Source: Thermosipho japonicus (lineage in GTDB: Bacteria > Thermotogota > Thermotogae > Thermotogales > Fervidobacteriaceae). From it: 64,000 nt of DNA. The notes beneath the pieces are model-generated. The model did no database searches. It was not told the origin of the DNA and worked only from the letters and a program-made list of their open reading frames with translations. The stretch lies in the NCBI RefSeq assembly GCF_014201655.1, contig NZ_JACHEX010000001.1:1-64000 (forward strand), read 5' to 3'. This document shows, piece by piece, positions 49,136 to 57,710 of this stretch; the first letter of the stretch is position 1; each line of letters opens with the position of its first letter. The position numbers and the translations under genes were made by a program.

Positions 49136-49254
49136 CCTTTCTGAGGTTGAGGGAAGTTTATCCTGACACCAAGGAAAGGGGAAAAAGCTAGAAAATGCTA
49201 ATAATGCATTAATTTTCCCCTTTCCTTGGAAAATAAAAAGGAAAGGGGATTTTT
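49136..49254 (+). ncRNA. candidate riboswitch/attenuator leader of the hydG-hydE operon
   Basis: Three repeats compete for pairing. (1) 49169-49185 pairs perfectly over 17 bp with (2) 49213-49229. (2) also pairs over 11 bp (49217-49227) with (3) 49238-49248, which holds the ribosome-binding site GGAAAGGGG and is followed by five T. Upstream, CCTTTC (49136-49141) can pair with GAAAGG (49174-49179) inside segment 1. That encloses a smaller two-part hairpin (49145-49147 with 49168-49170; 49150-49153 with 49061+100-49164, that is 49161-49164) with loop aagttta. Forming the upstream domain would free segment 2 to build the terminator, an OFF-type switch. The upstream domain does not match a class I know. 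Confidence 0.65.
49217..49254 (+). terminator. conditional terminator overlapping a ribosome-binding site
   Basis: Stem CCCCTTTCCTT (49217-49227) with AAGGAAAGGGG (49238-49248), a 10-base loop, then atttttat. It ends 2 bases before the ATG at 49257 and hides that gene's ribosome-binding site, so it could stop transcription, translation or both. Its 5' arm is also part of the 17-bp alternative stem described for the leader. Confidence 0.7.
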
Positions 49255-49256
49255 AT

Positions 49257-49505
49257 ATGGAAAGGTTTTATACAGTAGACATTATTGTTACAAATAGAGA
49301 TGATGCATATGAAAGAGTGAATCAAATTTTACATGATTTTTCAAGGTATATAAAGCTTAGAGTTGGGTATCCAATAGAAAATGAAAATATGGCGGTAATC
49401 TTTGTCCTCTTCAGAGCTACAAATGACATATTGGGAAGTTTTACAGGAAAATTAGGTCAGTTAAAAAATGTAAAAGTAAAAAGTATACCAATTACAAAGG
49501 GGTGA
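49257..49505 (+). CDS. TM1266-family iron-only hydrogenase system protein
   Basis: An 82-residue protein with a ferredoxin-like/ACT-type pattern (FYTVDIIVTNRDDAYERVNQ, IKLRVGYPIENENMAVIFVL, GKLGQLKNVKVKSIPI). It matches the family annotated as iron-only hydrogenase system regulator (TM1266 of Thermotoga), found beside HydE and HydG genes. No DNA-binding motif is obvious; a regulatory or ligand-sensing role is inferred from context. It starts right after the switch-like leader and overlaps hydG's upstream region. Confidence 0.85.
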   Translation: MERFYTVDIIVTNRDDAYERVNQILHDFSRYIKLRVGYPIENENMAVIFVLFRATNDILGSFTGKLGQLKNVKVKSIPITKG

Positions 49506-49510
49506 AAGTT

Positions 49511-50926
49511 ATGTATGTGTTTATAAAGGAAAAAGACACACAAAAAACTTTTATCGATGAAAAAAAGATAAAAGAAAATCTATCTTCAAATCTTAATCCA
49601 GATAGTGAAAAAATACGCAATATATTACAAAAATCTTTAGACAAACAAAGACTTGATCCAGATGAAGTTGCAACACTATTGAATGCAAAAGATGAAAAAC
49701 AATGGGAGGAAATATTTGAGGCAGCAAGAACTTTAAAGGAAAAAGTATATGGTAACAGAATAGTTTTATTTGCGCCACTATATATTGGAAATGATTGTAT
49801 CAATGATTGTGAATATTGTGGTTTTAGAATATCAAATAAAGAAGTTGTAAGAAAAACACTTTCATTTGAAAAATTGAAAGAAGAAGTAAAAGCACTAGTT
49901 TCAAAGGGACACAAGCGTTTAATTGTAGTATACGGAGAACATCCAAAATATTCTCCTGAATTTATAGCTAAAACAATAGAGATTATTTATAATACCAAAC
50001 ATGGCAATGGAGAAATTAGAAGAGTAAATGTTAATGCTGCCCCACAGACTGTTGAAGGATATAAAATCATAAAAGAGGTTGGAATAGGTACATACCAGAT
50101 CTTCCAAGAAACCTATCATTATCCAACATACAAAAAGCTTCACCCTCGCGGCCCAAAATCCAATTTTGCATGGAGGCTATATGGACTTGACAGGGCAATG
50201 CTTGCTGGAATAGACGATGTTGGAATAGGTGCTTTATTTGGACTATATGATTGGAAATTTGAAGTAATGGGGTTAATATATCATACCTTACATCTTGAAG
50301 AGCGGTTTGGAGTTGGGCCTCACACAATTTCATTTCCAAGAATTGAACCAGCTGTTGGAACACCTATAGCGGAAAGGCCTCCTTACCAAGTTAGTGATAA
50401 AGATTTTAAAAAGTTAGTTGCCATTTTAAGACTTGCTGTTCCATATACTGGTTTAATTTTAACAGCAAGAGAGCCGGCAGATCTAAGAAGAGAAGTTTTA
50501 AAACTTGGTGTATCTCAAATTGATGCAGGCTCTAGCATAGGTGTTGGCTCATATTCTGAGACTGATCCAGAGGTGATAAGAAAGAGTCAATTTATCTTAG
50601 GAGATACAAGAACACTTGATGAAGTAATTTATGAACTTCTAAAAGAAGAGTATATACCTTCTTTCTGTACTGCTTGTTATAGAGCAGGAAGAACAGGAGA
50701 ACACTTTATGGAATTTGCAATTCCTGGTTTTGTTAAAAGATTTTGCACTCCGAATGCACTTTTTACATTGAATGAGTACTTAAATGATTACGCGTCAGAA
50801 AAGACTTATAAAGAAGGAAAAAAAGTCTTGGAGAAAGAAATTGAAAAATTAGATGAAAAGCAGAAAAATATTGTTTTAGATGGTCTGGAAAGAATAAATA
50901 AGGGGGACCGAGATGTCAGATTGTAA
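49511..50926 (+). CDS. hydG: [FeFe] hydrogenase H-cluster maturase HydG
   Basis: A 471-residue radical-SAM tyrosine lyase that makes CO and CN ligands of the H-cluster. The CX3CX2C cluster motif is NDCINDCEYCGFR, and the C-terminal auxiliary cluster cysteines are in FCTACYRAGRTGEHFM and KRFCTPN. These separate HydG from ThiH, which lacks the C-terminal cluster. Start ATG at 49511 after AAAGGGGTG; an in-frame GTG at 49502 overlaps that site. The 3' end overlaps the next small gene by 14 bases. Confidence 0.95.
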   Translation: MYVFIKEKDTQKTFIDEKKIKENLSSNLNPDSEKIRNILQKSLDKQRLDPDEVATLLNAKDEKQWEEIFEAARTLKEKVYGNRIVLFAPLYIGNDCINDCEYCGFRISNKEVVRKTLSFEKLKEEVKALVSKGHKRLIVVYGEHPKYSPEFIAKTIEIIYNTKHGNGEIRRVNVNAAPQTVEGYKIIKEVGIGTYQIFQETYHYPTYKKLHPRGPKSNFAWRLYGLDRAMLAGIDDVGIGALFGLYDWKFEVMGLIYHTLHLEERFGVGPHTISFPRIEPAVGTPIAERPPYQVSDKDFKKLVAILRLAVPYTGLILTAREPADLRREVLKLGVSQIDAGSSIGVGSYSETDPEVIRKSQFILGDTRTLDEVIYELLKEEYIPSFCTACYRAGRTGEHFMEFAIPGFVKRFCTPNALFTLNEYLNDYASEKTYKEGKKVLEKEIEKLDEKQKNIVLDGLERINKGDRDVRL

Positions 50927-51161
50927 TTTAAAGAGCATCTTAGAAAAAATTGCAAGAAAGTATAATTGCAAAATTTGGATCAATAAAAAAATAGGCCGTA
51001 GAATATCTTTTATAGAAAAAGCAGGAAATGAATATTATTTACCACCAATGGTGGTATATGAAGATGATAAATTTATAATTTTTACCGAAAATTTAGAAAG
51101 AAGTGATGAAGAATTTAAAAAGCTTATTCAAGAGGTGGTTGATTGTGCACGAAATAATTAA
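50913..51161 (+). CDS. small protein encoded between hydG and hydE
   Basis: An 82-residue soluble protein with no motif I recognise (CNLKSILEKIARKYNCKIWI, GNEYYLPPMVVYEDDKFII). The same position between hydG and hydE is held by TM1268 in Thermotoga. It starts with ATG after aagggggacc, overlaps hydG by 14 bases and hydE by 17, so it is translated with both. A role in hydrogenase maturation is likely by context only. Confidence 0.7.
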   Translation: MSDCNLKSILEKIARKYNCKIWINKKIGRRISFIEKAGNEYYLPPMVVYEDDKFIIFTENLERSDEEFKKLIQEVVDCARNN

Positions 51162-52170
51162 GAAATTAAGAAAAGATTCTCTAACCTTTGAACAACTTGC
51201 ACATATAATTGAAAATGAAAAATATGATGAAGAGATATTAAATTATGCAAATGAAATTAGAGAAAAATATGTTGGAAATGAAGTTTATGTAAGAGCAATT
51301 ATTGAATTTTCAAATTATTGCCGTATGGATTGTTTATATTGCGGTCTGAGAGCCCAAAACAAAAATATTAAAAGATATAGAATGACGATTGATGAAATAA
51401 TTGACAGGGCAAAATTAATTGCTGAAAGAGGAATAAAAACCGTTGTATTGCAATCCGGTGAGGATACATACTATACAAAGGAAGTTATGTCTAATTTAAT
51501 AAAAGAAATAAAAAAATTTGATGTTGCAATAACTTTAAGTATTGGAGAAAGAGAGTTTGATGAATATAAGGCATGGAAAGAAGTAGGGGCAGATAGATAC
51601 CTAATGAGACACGAAACGGCTGATGAAGTGTTATACAATAAACTTCATCCAAGTGATACTTTTGAAAATAGAAAAAGGCATTTGTTTAAATTAAAAGAAT
51701 TAGGTTACGAAGTAGGTGCAGGATGTATGGTTGGACTTCCTGGGCAGGGACCTATTGAACTTGCAAAAGATCTTATTTTTTTAAGAGAACTAGATTCAGA
51801 TATGATAGGAATTGGCCCTTTTATACCAAATCCAGATACACCTTTGAAAGACGAAAAAGGTGGTGATTTAAAAACAACGTTAAAGATCATAGCTCTTGCA
51901 CGAATTTTAATCCCGACAGCAAATATTCCGGCAACTACTGCAATGGGAAGCTTGCATCCTTTTGGAAGACAATTAGCATTAAAATATGGAGCTAATGTAA
52001 TAATGCCAAATTTAACTCCAAATCCATATAGACCAAATTATACATTATATCCAAACAAGATTTGCTTATTTGAAGCAGATACAAGTTGTATTGAATGTAC
52101 AAAAGCAATGATAAAAAGTTTAAATAGGGAAGTTGGAAAAAGCTATGGATTTAGGGTTAAAGCATCATAG
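51145..52170 (+). CDS. hydE: [FeFe] hydrogenase maturase HydE
   Basis: A 341-residue radical-SAM enzyme. The CX3CX2C motif is FSNYCRMDCLYCGLRAQNK; further conserved stretches are LQSGEDTYYTKEV, RHETADEVLYNKLHP, GAGCMVGLPGQ and IGPFIPNPDTPL. It closely follows the pattern of Thermotoga HydE. I chose GTG at 51145 (VHEIIKKL) with AGGTGG six bases upstream instead of an earlier in-frame start. HydF, the third maturase, is not in the window. The 3' end overlaps the convergent amidohydrolase by 28 bases. Confidence 0.95.
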   Translation: MHEIIKKLRKDSLTFEQLAHIIENEKYDEEILNYANEIREKYVGNEVYVRAIIEFSNYCRMDCLYCGLRAQNKNIKRYRMTIDEIIDRAKLIAERGIKTVVLQSGEDTYYTKEVMSNLIKEIKKFDVAITLSIGEREFDEYKAWKEVGADRYLMRHETADEVLYNKLHPSDTFENRKRHLFKLKELGYEVGAGCMVGLPGQGPIELAKDLIFLRELDSDMIGIGPFIPNPDTPLKDEKGGDLKTTLKIIALARILIPTANIPATTAMGSLHPFGRQLALKYGANVIMPNLTPNPYRPNYTLYPNKICLFEADTSCIECTKAMIKSLNREVGKSYGFRVKAS

Positions 52171-53447
52171 ACTTTTTCCCCATTTATAAATACCGCTTCA
52201 AGTTTTTCTAAATTCTTGTCTTTGAATACTATAAAATCCGCTTTATAATTGGGCTTTAAAAGCCCAATTTTTTCATTAATCATATTTCCAGAATATTCTG
52301 TATATAGTTTAATACTATCTACAAATGAAAAACCTAATTTTAAGGCACTTGAAATAATATATTTAGGATCGACAGGTGAAACTGGACCATCACTTGAAAA
52401 TGAAATTAAATAGCCCTCCTCAAACATTCTTTTGAAAGGATAGAGCATTAATCCTGATGTGTCAATGTTCTTTAAAATTTCTTGATCTTCAAAATAAAAA
52501 TGAGGTTGGACTGAAAATTTAAAATTTTTTAATTTTTCAAAATCTTTTTCTTTAATAAGCTGTGCATGAATTATTCTATGATTATTAAACCTTCCAAAAA
52601 GTTCTATAAGTCTTGATATTGCTTCATCTCCAATTGCATGAACACAAACTTGTACATTATTTTTTTCTGCAAAGTCCAAAATCGATTCAAAACTTTCTGG
52701 TAAAATATATGTTCCATAATTTTTTGAGTTTTTATATGGTCTTGACAAAAAAGCTGTTTTTCCGCCTAATGAGCCATCTGCAAAAAGTTTTATCCCAAAA
52801 ATCTTTGAAATACCATATTCCTTGTTGAATTCGTAATTCCAAGGCGTCTCCGTGTACAATTTTTCATATATTCTCAGCTTACTATCATTTAAAAGTTTTA
52901 ATAATGTTTCAAAGGTAATTCCATGTAAATCATCTGAATGTACACTAGTTATTCCTTTAGAAATAAATTCATATTCCCCAGTTTTAAAAGCCTTAATGTA
53001 GTATTCTTCAGGTAGTAGTTTCCAAATTTTTTCTAAATCATTTTCATAGATAAAATAATCATTAAATCCTAGTATCTTTTGAGCATATTTATTTAAATAT
53101 GCAACATGTCCACAAATCCTAATTAAAATTACAGGCCTTGTTATTGAATCAAATAGGTATTTATCACTTATTTCAGTCCAACCACGTCCAAGTATTATTT
53201 CTTCGCTAGATGAAAATATTTCATCCTGAAAATTCTTATTATTTAAATTAAGCATTAACTTGCTTAACCCTACTCCTAATACATGAGCATGGGAATCAGA
53301 AAAACCTGGAAGGATGTATTTCCCCTCCAGGTCTATTTCATAGTCACACTTTTTACAATCATCAACAAATATTCCATTTTTTACATACAAATCTTTCTTA
53401 AAAAAATGTCCATTATCCCATACAAATGCGTTTTTTATTTTTATCAT
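52143..53447 (-). CDS. metal-dependent amidohydrolase (YtcJ-like)
   Basis: A 434-residue hydrolase of the amidohydrolase superfamily. Metal ligands: HAHVLG (in [20 protein letters not shown]), [19 protein letters not shown], and [12 protein letters not shown]-terminal [19 protein letters not shown] is the usual return to the small beta domain. The substrate is unknown; YtcJ-type proteins hydrolyse N-substituted amides. It overlaps pfkA by 4 bases. Confidence 0.88.
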   Translation of the reverse strand: MIKIKNAFVWDNGHFFKKDLYVKNGIFVDDCKKCDYEIDLEGKYILPGFSDSHAHVLGVGLSKLMLNLNNKNFQDEIFSSSEEIILGRGWTEISDKYLFDSITRPVILIRICGHVAYLNKYAQKILGFNDYFIYENDLEKIWKLLPEEYYIKAFKTGEYEFISKGITSVHSDDLHGITFETLLKLLNDSKLRIYEKLYTETPWNYEFNKEYGISKIFGIKLFADGSLGGKTAFLSRPYKNSKNYGTYILPESFESILDFAEKNNVQVCVHAIGDEAISRLIELFGRFNNHRIIHAQLIKEKDFEKLKNFKFSVQPHFYFEDQEILKNIDTSGLMLYPFKRMFEEGYLISFSSDGPVSPVDPKYIISSALKLGFSFVDSIKLYTEYSGNMINEKIGLLKPNYKADFIVFKDKNLEKLEAVFINGEKVYDALTLNP

Positions 53448-54403
53448 GATAGTAATGCAGTTAACTCAACTAATTCCATATTTAAAGATTTTTTCTGTTT
53501 AAGAACTTCATCCAGTTTAACAGGCACAATTTTACCACCTTGTAGTGCAGTCATAACGTAGCTAGTTCCACGTTTTAAGAATTCTACTGCAGCAACTCCC
53601 ATTCTTGAAGCAAGCAGCCTATCAAAAGCTGTAGGGGAACCTCCTCTTTGAATATGTCCCAAAATTGTTATTCTTGTTTCATATCCAATCCTATGTTCTA
53701 AATGCCTTGCAACTGTATAAGCACTTGCAGCACCTTCAGCTACAACAACGATACAATTAATTTTACCTCTTTCTCTTTCTTTCAAAATTTTATTTCCTAA
53801 TGCTTCATAATTCACGGGTATTTCTGGGATTACTATTGCCTCAGCACCAGTTACAAGACCAGCAACTGTTGCAATATATCCGGATGACCTTCCCATAACT
53901 TCAACAATAAATGCTCTCTCATGAGAAGAAGCGGTATCTTTTAGCTTTTGAATTGCATCAACAACTGTATTTAGACATGTATCAACACCAATACTCATAT
54001 CAGTCATTGCAATATCATTATCAATTGTACCAGGAATTCCTACAACAGGTACCTTTTGTTCTTCTTCAAGGAACATTGCACCATGTAAACTTCCCTCACC
54101 ACCAATCACAATTAATCCTTCCACACCATGTTTTGCAAGTATTTTTGCGGCTTCTTGCCTTGTCTCTTTTCTCACAAATTCTGGACACCTACTACTTCTA
54201 AGAATTGTTCCACCTTTTTCCATTATTCCACCAACGGATGCAAAATCCATTTCTATAAAATCTTCATCCAAAAGTCCAGCATAACCTCTTTGAATTCCAA
54301 GAACTTGAATGTCATTCCTTACAGCATAACGAACCACAGCACGAATGGCGGCATTCATTCCAGGGGCATCTCCACCACTAGTCATAACAGCAATTTTTTT
54401 CAT
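53444..54403 (-). CDS. pfkA: 6-phosphofructokinase
   Basis: A 319-residue PfkA that phosphorylates fructose-6-phosphate. Motifs: [36 protein letters not shown] (catalytic Asp), [30 protein letters not shown]. The ATP-binding motif usually written GGDGS is GGEGS here ([12 protein letters not shown]), a conservative change at an Mg-contacting position. Start ATG at 54403 with ggagg upstream and a clear promoter. Confidence 0.95.
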   Translation of the reverse strand: MKKIAVMTSGGDAPGMNAAIRAVVRYAVRNDIQVLGIQRGYAGLLDEDFIEMDFASVGGIMEKGGTILRSSRCPEFVRKETRQEAAKILAKHGVEGLIVIGGEGSLHGAMFLEEEQKVPVVGIPGTIDNDIAMTDMSIGVDTCLNTVVDAIQKLKDTASSHERAFIVEVMGRSSGYIATVAGLVTGAEAIVIPEIPVNYEALGNKILKERERGKINCIVVVAEGAASAYTVARHLEHRIGYETRITILGHIQRGGSPTAFDRLLASRMGVAAVEFLKRGTSYVMTALQGGKIVPVKLDEVLKQKKSLNMELVELTALLS

Positions 54404-54442
54404 AAAATGCCTCCTTACTTATTAAATTAGTTTACATATAAT

Positions 54443-54470
54443 ATAATACCACAAAATAAGGTATTTTCAA
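54443..54470 (-). promoter_or_regulatory. promoter of pfkA with overlapping palindrome
   Basis: On the minus strand TTGAAA (54465-54470) and TATTAT (54443-54448) are 16 bases apart. The inverted repeat AATACC...GGTATT (54445-54450 and 54460-54465) fills the spacer and could be an operator for a sugar regulator. Confidence 0.55.
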
Positions 54471-54497
54471 TAAATAGTGGTGGATAATTAAAAATTT

Positions 54498-55706
54498 TCA
54501 CGAATTTAGGCCAATAATACCCCTTACTTTTTTTATTACTTCCTGTGGATTTCTTGCAAAAACTCTTATCATTGCTTCTTTACCCCAAAATCCTTTGTCG
54601 TATATCACATCTGGAGGATTATCTAAATTTTTAATAATACTATTTATTCCCCATTTTAATGATTGACCCTCTATATTTTTAAATTCTTCTGGTTCTTTTT
54701 CACGTTTTAATTCGTAAACTTTTAAGCCATATCTTTTAGCATTTTCAATATATTCTTCTTCATATCTTACATTAGTAGTGCATCTCATGTATGGAAATTT
54801 TTTCATCATTTCAATTGTCATTCTGGCTGTATGAGATTTTCCCTCAAAAGTTGCTTTTCCAATAAAATGTGGTTTTCCGTTGACTAATCTTATTCTTCCG
54901 GGAAATTTTGCAACTTCTTCTTCATTTTTTGCTCCCATAATTGCATATGAAACGTTTTGTCCAACTTCTGGAATTGTATACCTACCAATTTCCATAATAT
55001 CCAACATTATTTTATTAAGCTCATCCAAGGTTTCATATTTTATCCAATCGTTTGAAAGCTTTTCTACTTCAACTCTTTGTGATGATCTTTTTAAAACTTT
55101 TAAAATTATATTCCCAGCTTCTTTTATTGCTTCTTCAGCAGGATATTCTTTTAAAACTAAGCACGAAAAGAGAGTTGTAAATACACAACCTGTGCCTCTA
55201 AAGTTACCATTTAATCTTTCATGGTAAAATTCTTTTCCTTTATAGGTTATTTTTATACGCTCGCCTTCTAAATGCCCACCAGTAATAATCATATTATCAA
55301 ATTTCCCTATTTTTTCTGCCTCTTCACTATTTACAACAACAAAGTCAGAAAGTTTAATATAGTTTTTAACTATATTTTCATCTAAAAATTTCAAGCCGTT
55401 TGATGATTGTAAAACAGGGTTCCAAACAATTATTGTATCTTTATATATTCCTCTAAGTTTTTCTATAATTTCTGGATTTGCAATTCCAACTTTTATAATT
55501 CCAACATCATCAAAGTATTTAATTTCTTCAAGAATTTCATTTGTATCTCTAAATCTTACATTTAATGATTTTGTTAATGTTTGAACGGTAAATGCACTTA
55601 CTGTTGAATATATACTTACTCCCATAGCTGTTGCTACTGATATATCTTGAATTAATCCAGCCCCAGATGATGGATCAAGCCCAGAAATGATTAACATTTT
55701 TTTCAT
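54498..55706 (-). CDS. thiDN: ThiD-ThiN fusion (HMP-P kinase/thiamin phosphate synthase)
   Basis: A 402-residue bifunctional protein. Residues 1-250: ThiD, with SGLDPSSGAGLIQDI, FVVVNSEEAEKIG and GTGCVFTTLFSCLVL, phosphorylating hydroxymethylpyrimidine phosphate. Residues about 235-402: ThiN (YTIPEVGQNVSYAI, PYMRCTTNVRYEE, GKEAMIRVFARNPQEV), which replaces ThiE in joining pyrimidine and thiazole. It is the last gene of the thiamin operon; the ATG overlaps the stop of the TIM-barrel gene. Confidence 0.93.
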   Translation of the reverse strand: MKKMLIISGLDPSSGAGLIQDISVATAMGVSIYSTVSAFTVQTLTKSLNVRFRDTNEILEEIKYFDDVGIIKVGIANPEIIEKLRGIYKDTIIVWNPVLQSSNGLKFLDENIVKNYIKLSDFVVVNSEEAEKIGKFDNMIITGGHLEGERIKITYKGKEFYHERLNGNFRGTGCVFTTLFSCLVLKEYPAEEAIKEAGNIILKVLKRSSQRVEVEKLSNDWIKYETLDELNKIMLDIMEIGRYTIPEVGQNVSYAIMGAKNEEEVAKFPGRIRLVNGKPHFIGKATFEGKSHTARMTIEMMKKFPYMRCTTNVRYEEEYIENAKRYGLKVYELKREKEPEEFKNIEGQSLKWGINSIIKNLDNPPDVIYDKGFWGKEAMIRVFARNPQEVIKKVRGIIGLNS

Positions 55707-56431
55707 TAAATCACCCCCAAAAATTTTAAAAGTTTATCCAAATCCTTATTACATTGTGGTGTAGATTCAATAACAATATCCGCATCTAATTTCATAATTA
55801 GTCTTAGTAATTCAATATAGTATTTATTTTCACTCCAAGGTTTGTGATGACATATCTTATAAATCTTCTTATCTGCATAGTAAATGTGGAATTCTTCAAT
55901 ATATTCTTCCAAGAATTCAATAAATTTAAAAGGATTTATTCTTTCATCCAAAAGAAGATGTCCGATATCTATACATAGTTTTAAATCTAAATCTTGACAT
56001 AAATTTTTATAGTCTTTTTTACTATAAAAAAATTTATTTCCATAAGTATTTTCAATTCTTATTTTTAAAATACTGCTCAGTTTTTCCAGAAGAAATAAAT
56101 TTTTATTCCAATCATCATTTTGAAGTGCATCCGGATAATGAACTATTAAATATTCTGACTTTATTTGTTTTGCAAAATAAGCACTTCTTAAAATTTTAGA
56201 AAATGTAAAGTGATAATCCGAATGTGTTAATTTTGGATGATTCTTCAATTTAAAGATAAATGGTGAATGAACTCCTATAGATTTGCCTTTTATGACATTT
56301 AAGTTGTTAATATATTTTGGATCTATAAATCCAATTTCAAATAGATTTGAAAATTTAAATTTTTCTGTTAAATATTTGATCATCCTTAAATCACTTTTTA
56401 TAACACTTGTGGATACTCCTAGCCTTCGCAT
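55706..56431 (-). CDS. xylose isomerase-like TIM-barrel protein in the thiamin operon
   Basis: A 241-residue single-domain protein of the sugar phosphate isomerase/AP endonuclease 2 superfamily. Likely metal ligands: YLIVHYPDA (His), IRIENTYGN (Glu), CIDIGHLLLDER (Asp, His), CHHKPW (His) and DIVIESTP (Glu). Tight spacing (1 base to thiC, overlap with thiDN) puts it in the TPP-riboswitch-controlled operon, so a thiamin-related job is likely, but the reaction is unknown. Confidence 0.75.
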   Translation of the reverse strand: MRRLGVSTSVIKSDLRMIKYLTEKFKFSNLFEIGFIDPKYINNLNVIKGKSIGVHSPFIFKLKNHPKLTHSDYHFTFSKILRSAYFAKQIKSEYLIVHYPDALQNDDWNKNLFLLEKLSSILKIRIENTYGNKFFYSKKDYKNLCQDLDLKLCIDIGHLLLDERINPFKFIEFLEEYIEEFHIYYADKKIYKICHHKPWSENKYYIELLRLIMKLDADIVIESTPQCNKDLDKLLKFLGVI

Positions 56432-56432
56432 A

Positions 56433-57710
56433 TTATTCTTCTAAATACTCCTCTACAACTTTTAGTGCACAAAATGGCCCACACATAGAACAACCTTTTC
56501 CTGAATAGGGGCGTGCATTCAAATATCTTTCAACAATTTCTTTATCAAGTGATACATCTTTTATTCCTTGCCAATCTAAATTTTTCCTTGAAATTGCTAA
56601 TTTGTAATTTTCATCTACAAATTTTCCTCTTGAAAAATCTGCAGCCATTGCAGCTATTTTTGCAGCAATAACGCCTTTTTTAACATCTTCAACATTTGGC
56701 AATGATAAATGCTCTGAAGGAGTCACATAACAAATAAAGTCTGCTCCACTTTTTGCAGCAATTGCTGCTCCTATTGCAGAAGTTATATGATCATATCCAG
56801 GAGCAATATCCAATACTATAGGACCAAGTAAGAATACTGGTGAATTTTTTCCGTATTTTTTCATTAAATTTACTGTTGTTTCTATCTGATCAAGTGGAAC
56901 ATGACCTGGACCTTCTAACATTACTTGAACATTCTTCTTTCTAGCCATTTCAACCAATTCTTCAAATATAAACCATTCTTCTAATTGTAATCTGTCTAAA
57001 GAGTCAAATAAGTTCCCTGGTCTTAATGAATCACCCAGGCTTAAAGTTACATCATATTCTCTTGCAATATCAAGTACTTCATCAAAGTATTTGTAAAACG
57101 GATTTTCTAGATTGTTTTTAATTATCCATCCCGCAATAATTGATCCACCTCTACTAACTATTTTCATTATTCTTTGGGATTTTTTTAATTTTTTAACGAT
57201 ATCTTTAGTTATACTAATATGCAGGGTCACAAAATCTACACCTTGTTTTGCATGTTTCTCAAATATTTTTAAGAAATCTTTTTCACTAAAATCAACAACA
57301 TTCTTTTTTTCCTGATAAGAAATTACAGCTGCATCATAAATTGGAACAGTTCCAACGGGAATATCTGAATTTTTAATTATGAATTCTCTTTGTTCATCTA
57401 GATTCCCCCATGTTGAAAGTAACATAACACTATCTGCACCCACAGCTTTGGCGGTATTAAATTTCTCTATTTCATATTCGAAATCATCATATCCAAATGA
57501 TGTTCCAATGTTTGCGTTTACTTTTACTGTTAAACCTTTACCAATTCCCATAAATTTTTTTAATGATGTATGATTTTTGTTGTGCGGAATTACAATTTTT
57601 CCATTTAATAATCCTTCTCTAATATTATCAATACTAACATTTTCATGTTCGGCAATTTTTTCAATTTCACTACATTTTTCACCATTTTTAACCTTTTCAA
57701 TTAGCGTCAT
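56433..57710 (-). CDS. thiC: phosphomethylpyrimidine synthase ThiC
   Basis: A 425-residue radical-SAM enzyme that turns aminoimidazole ribotide into hydroxymethylpyrimidine phosphate. The C-terminal cluster motif CX2CX4C is GKGCSMCGPFCALKV. Other conserved stretches: VKVNANIGTSFGYDD, LSLGDSLRPGNLFDS, EGPGHVPLDQIE and GPIVLDIAPGYDHITSAIGA. It is shorter than gamma-proteobacterial ThiC (about 630), typical of the compact form. It overlaps thi4 by 1 base. Confidence 0.97.
   Translation of the reverse strand: MTLIEKVKNGEKCSEIEKIAEHENVSIDNIREGLLNGKIVIPHNKNHTSLKKFMGIGKGLTVKVNANIGTSFGYDDFEYEIEKFNTAKAVGADSVMLLSTWGNLDEQREFIIKNSDIPVGTVPIYDAAVISYQEKKNVVDFSEKDFLKIFEKHAKQGVDFVTLHISITKDIVKKLKKSQRIMKIVSRGGSIIAGWIIKNNLENPFYKYFDEVLDIAREYDVTLSLGDSLRPGNLFDSLDRLQLEEWFIFEELVEMARKKNVQVMLEGPGHVPLDQIETTVNLMKKYGKNSPVFLLGPIVLDIAPGYDHITSAIGAAIAAKSGADFICYVTPSEHLSLPNVEDVKKGVIAAKIAAMAADFSRGKFVDENYKLAISRKNLDWQGIKDVSLDKEIVERYLNARPYSGKGCSMCGPFCALKVVEEYLEE

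Noticed and set aside
49141..49185. Leader sequence with ctgagg as a second TPP riboswitch
   Set aside because: Only a few bases resemble the THI box; the second half of the aptamer (ACCTGA...GGTAATACC) is absent, unlike the genuine one at 58556-58648.
49502..50926. ThiH (tyrosine lyase of thiazole synthesis) instead of HydG
   Set aside because: The C-terminal cluster cysteines and the hydA/hydE neighbours show HydG; thiazole is made by Thi4 here.
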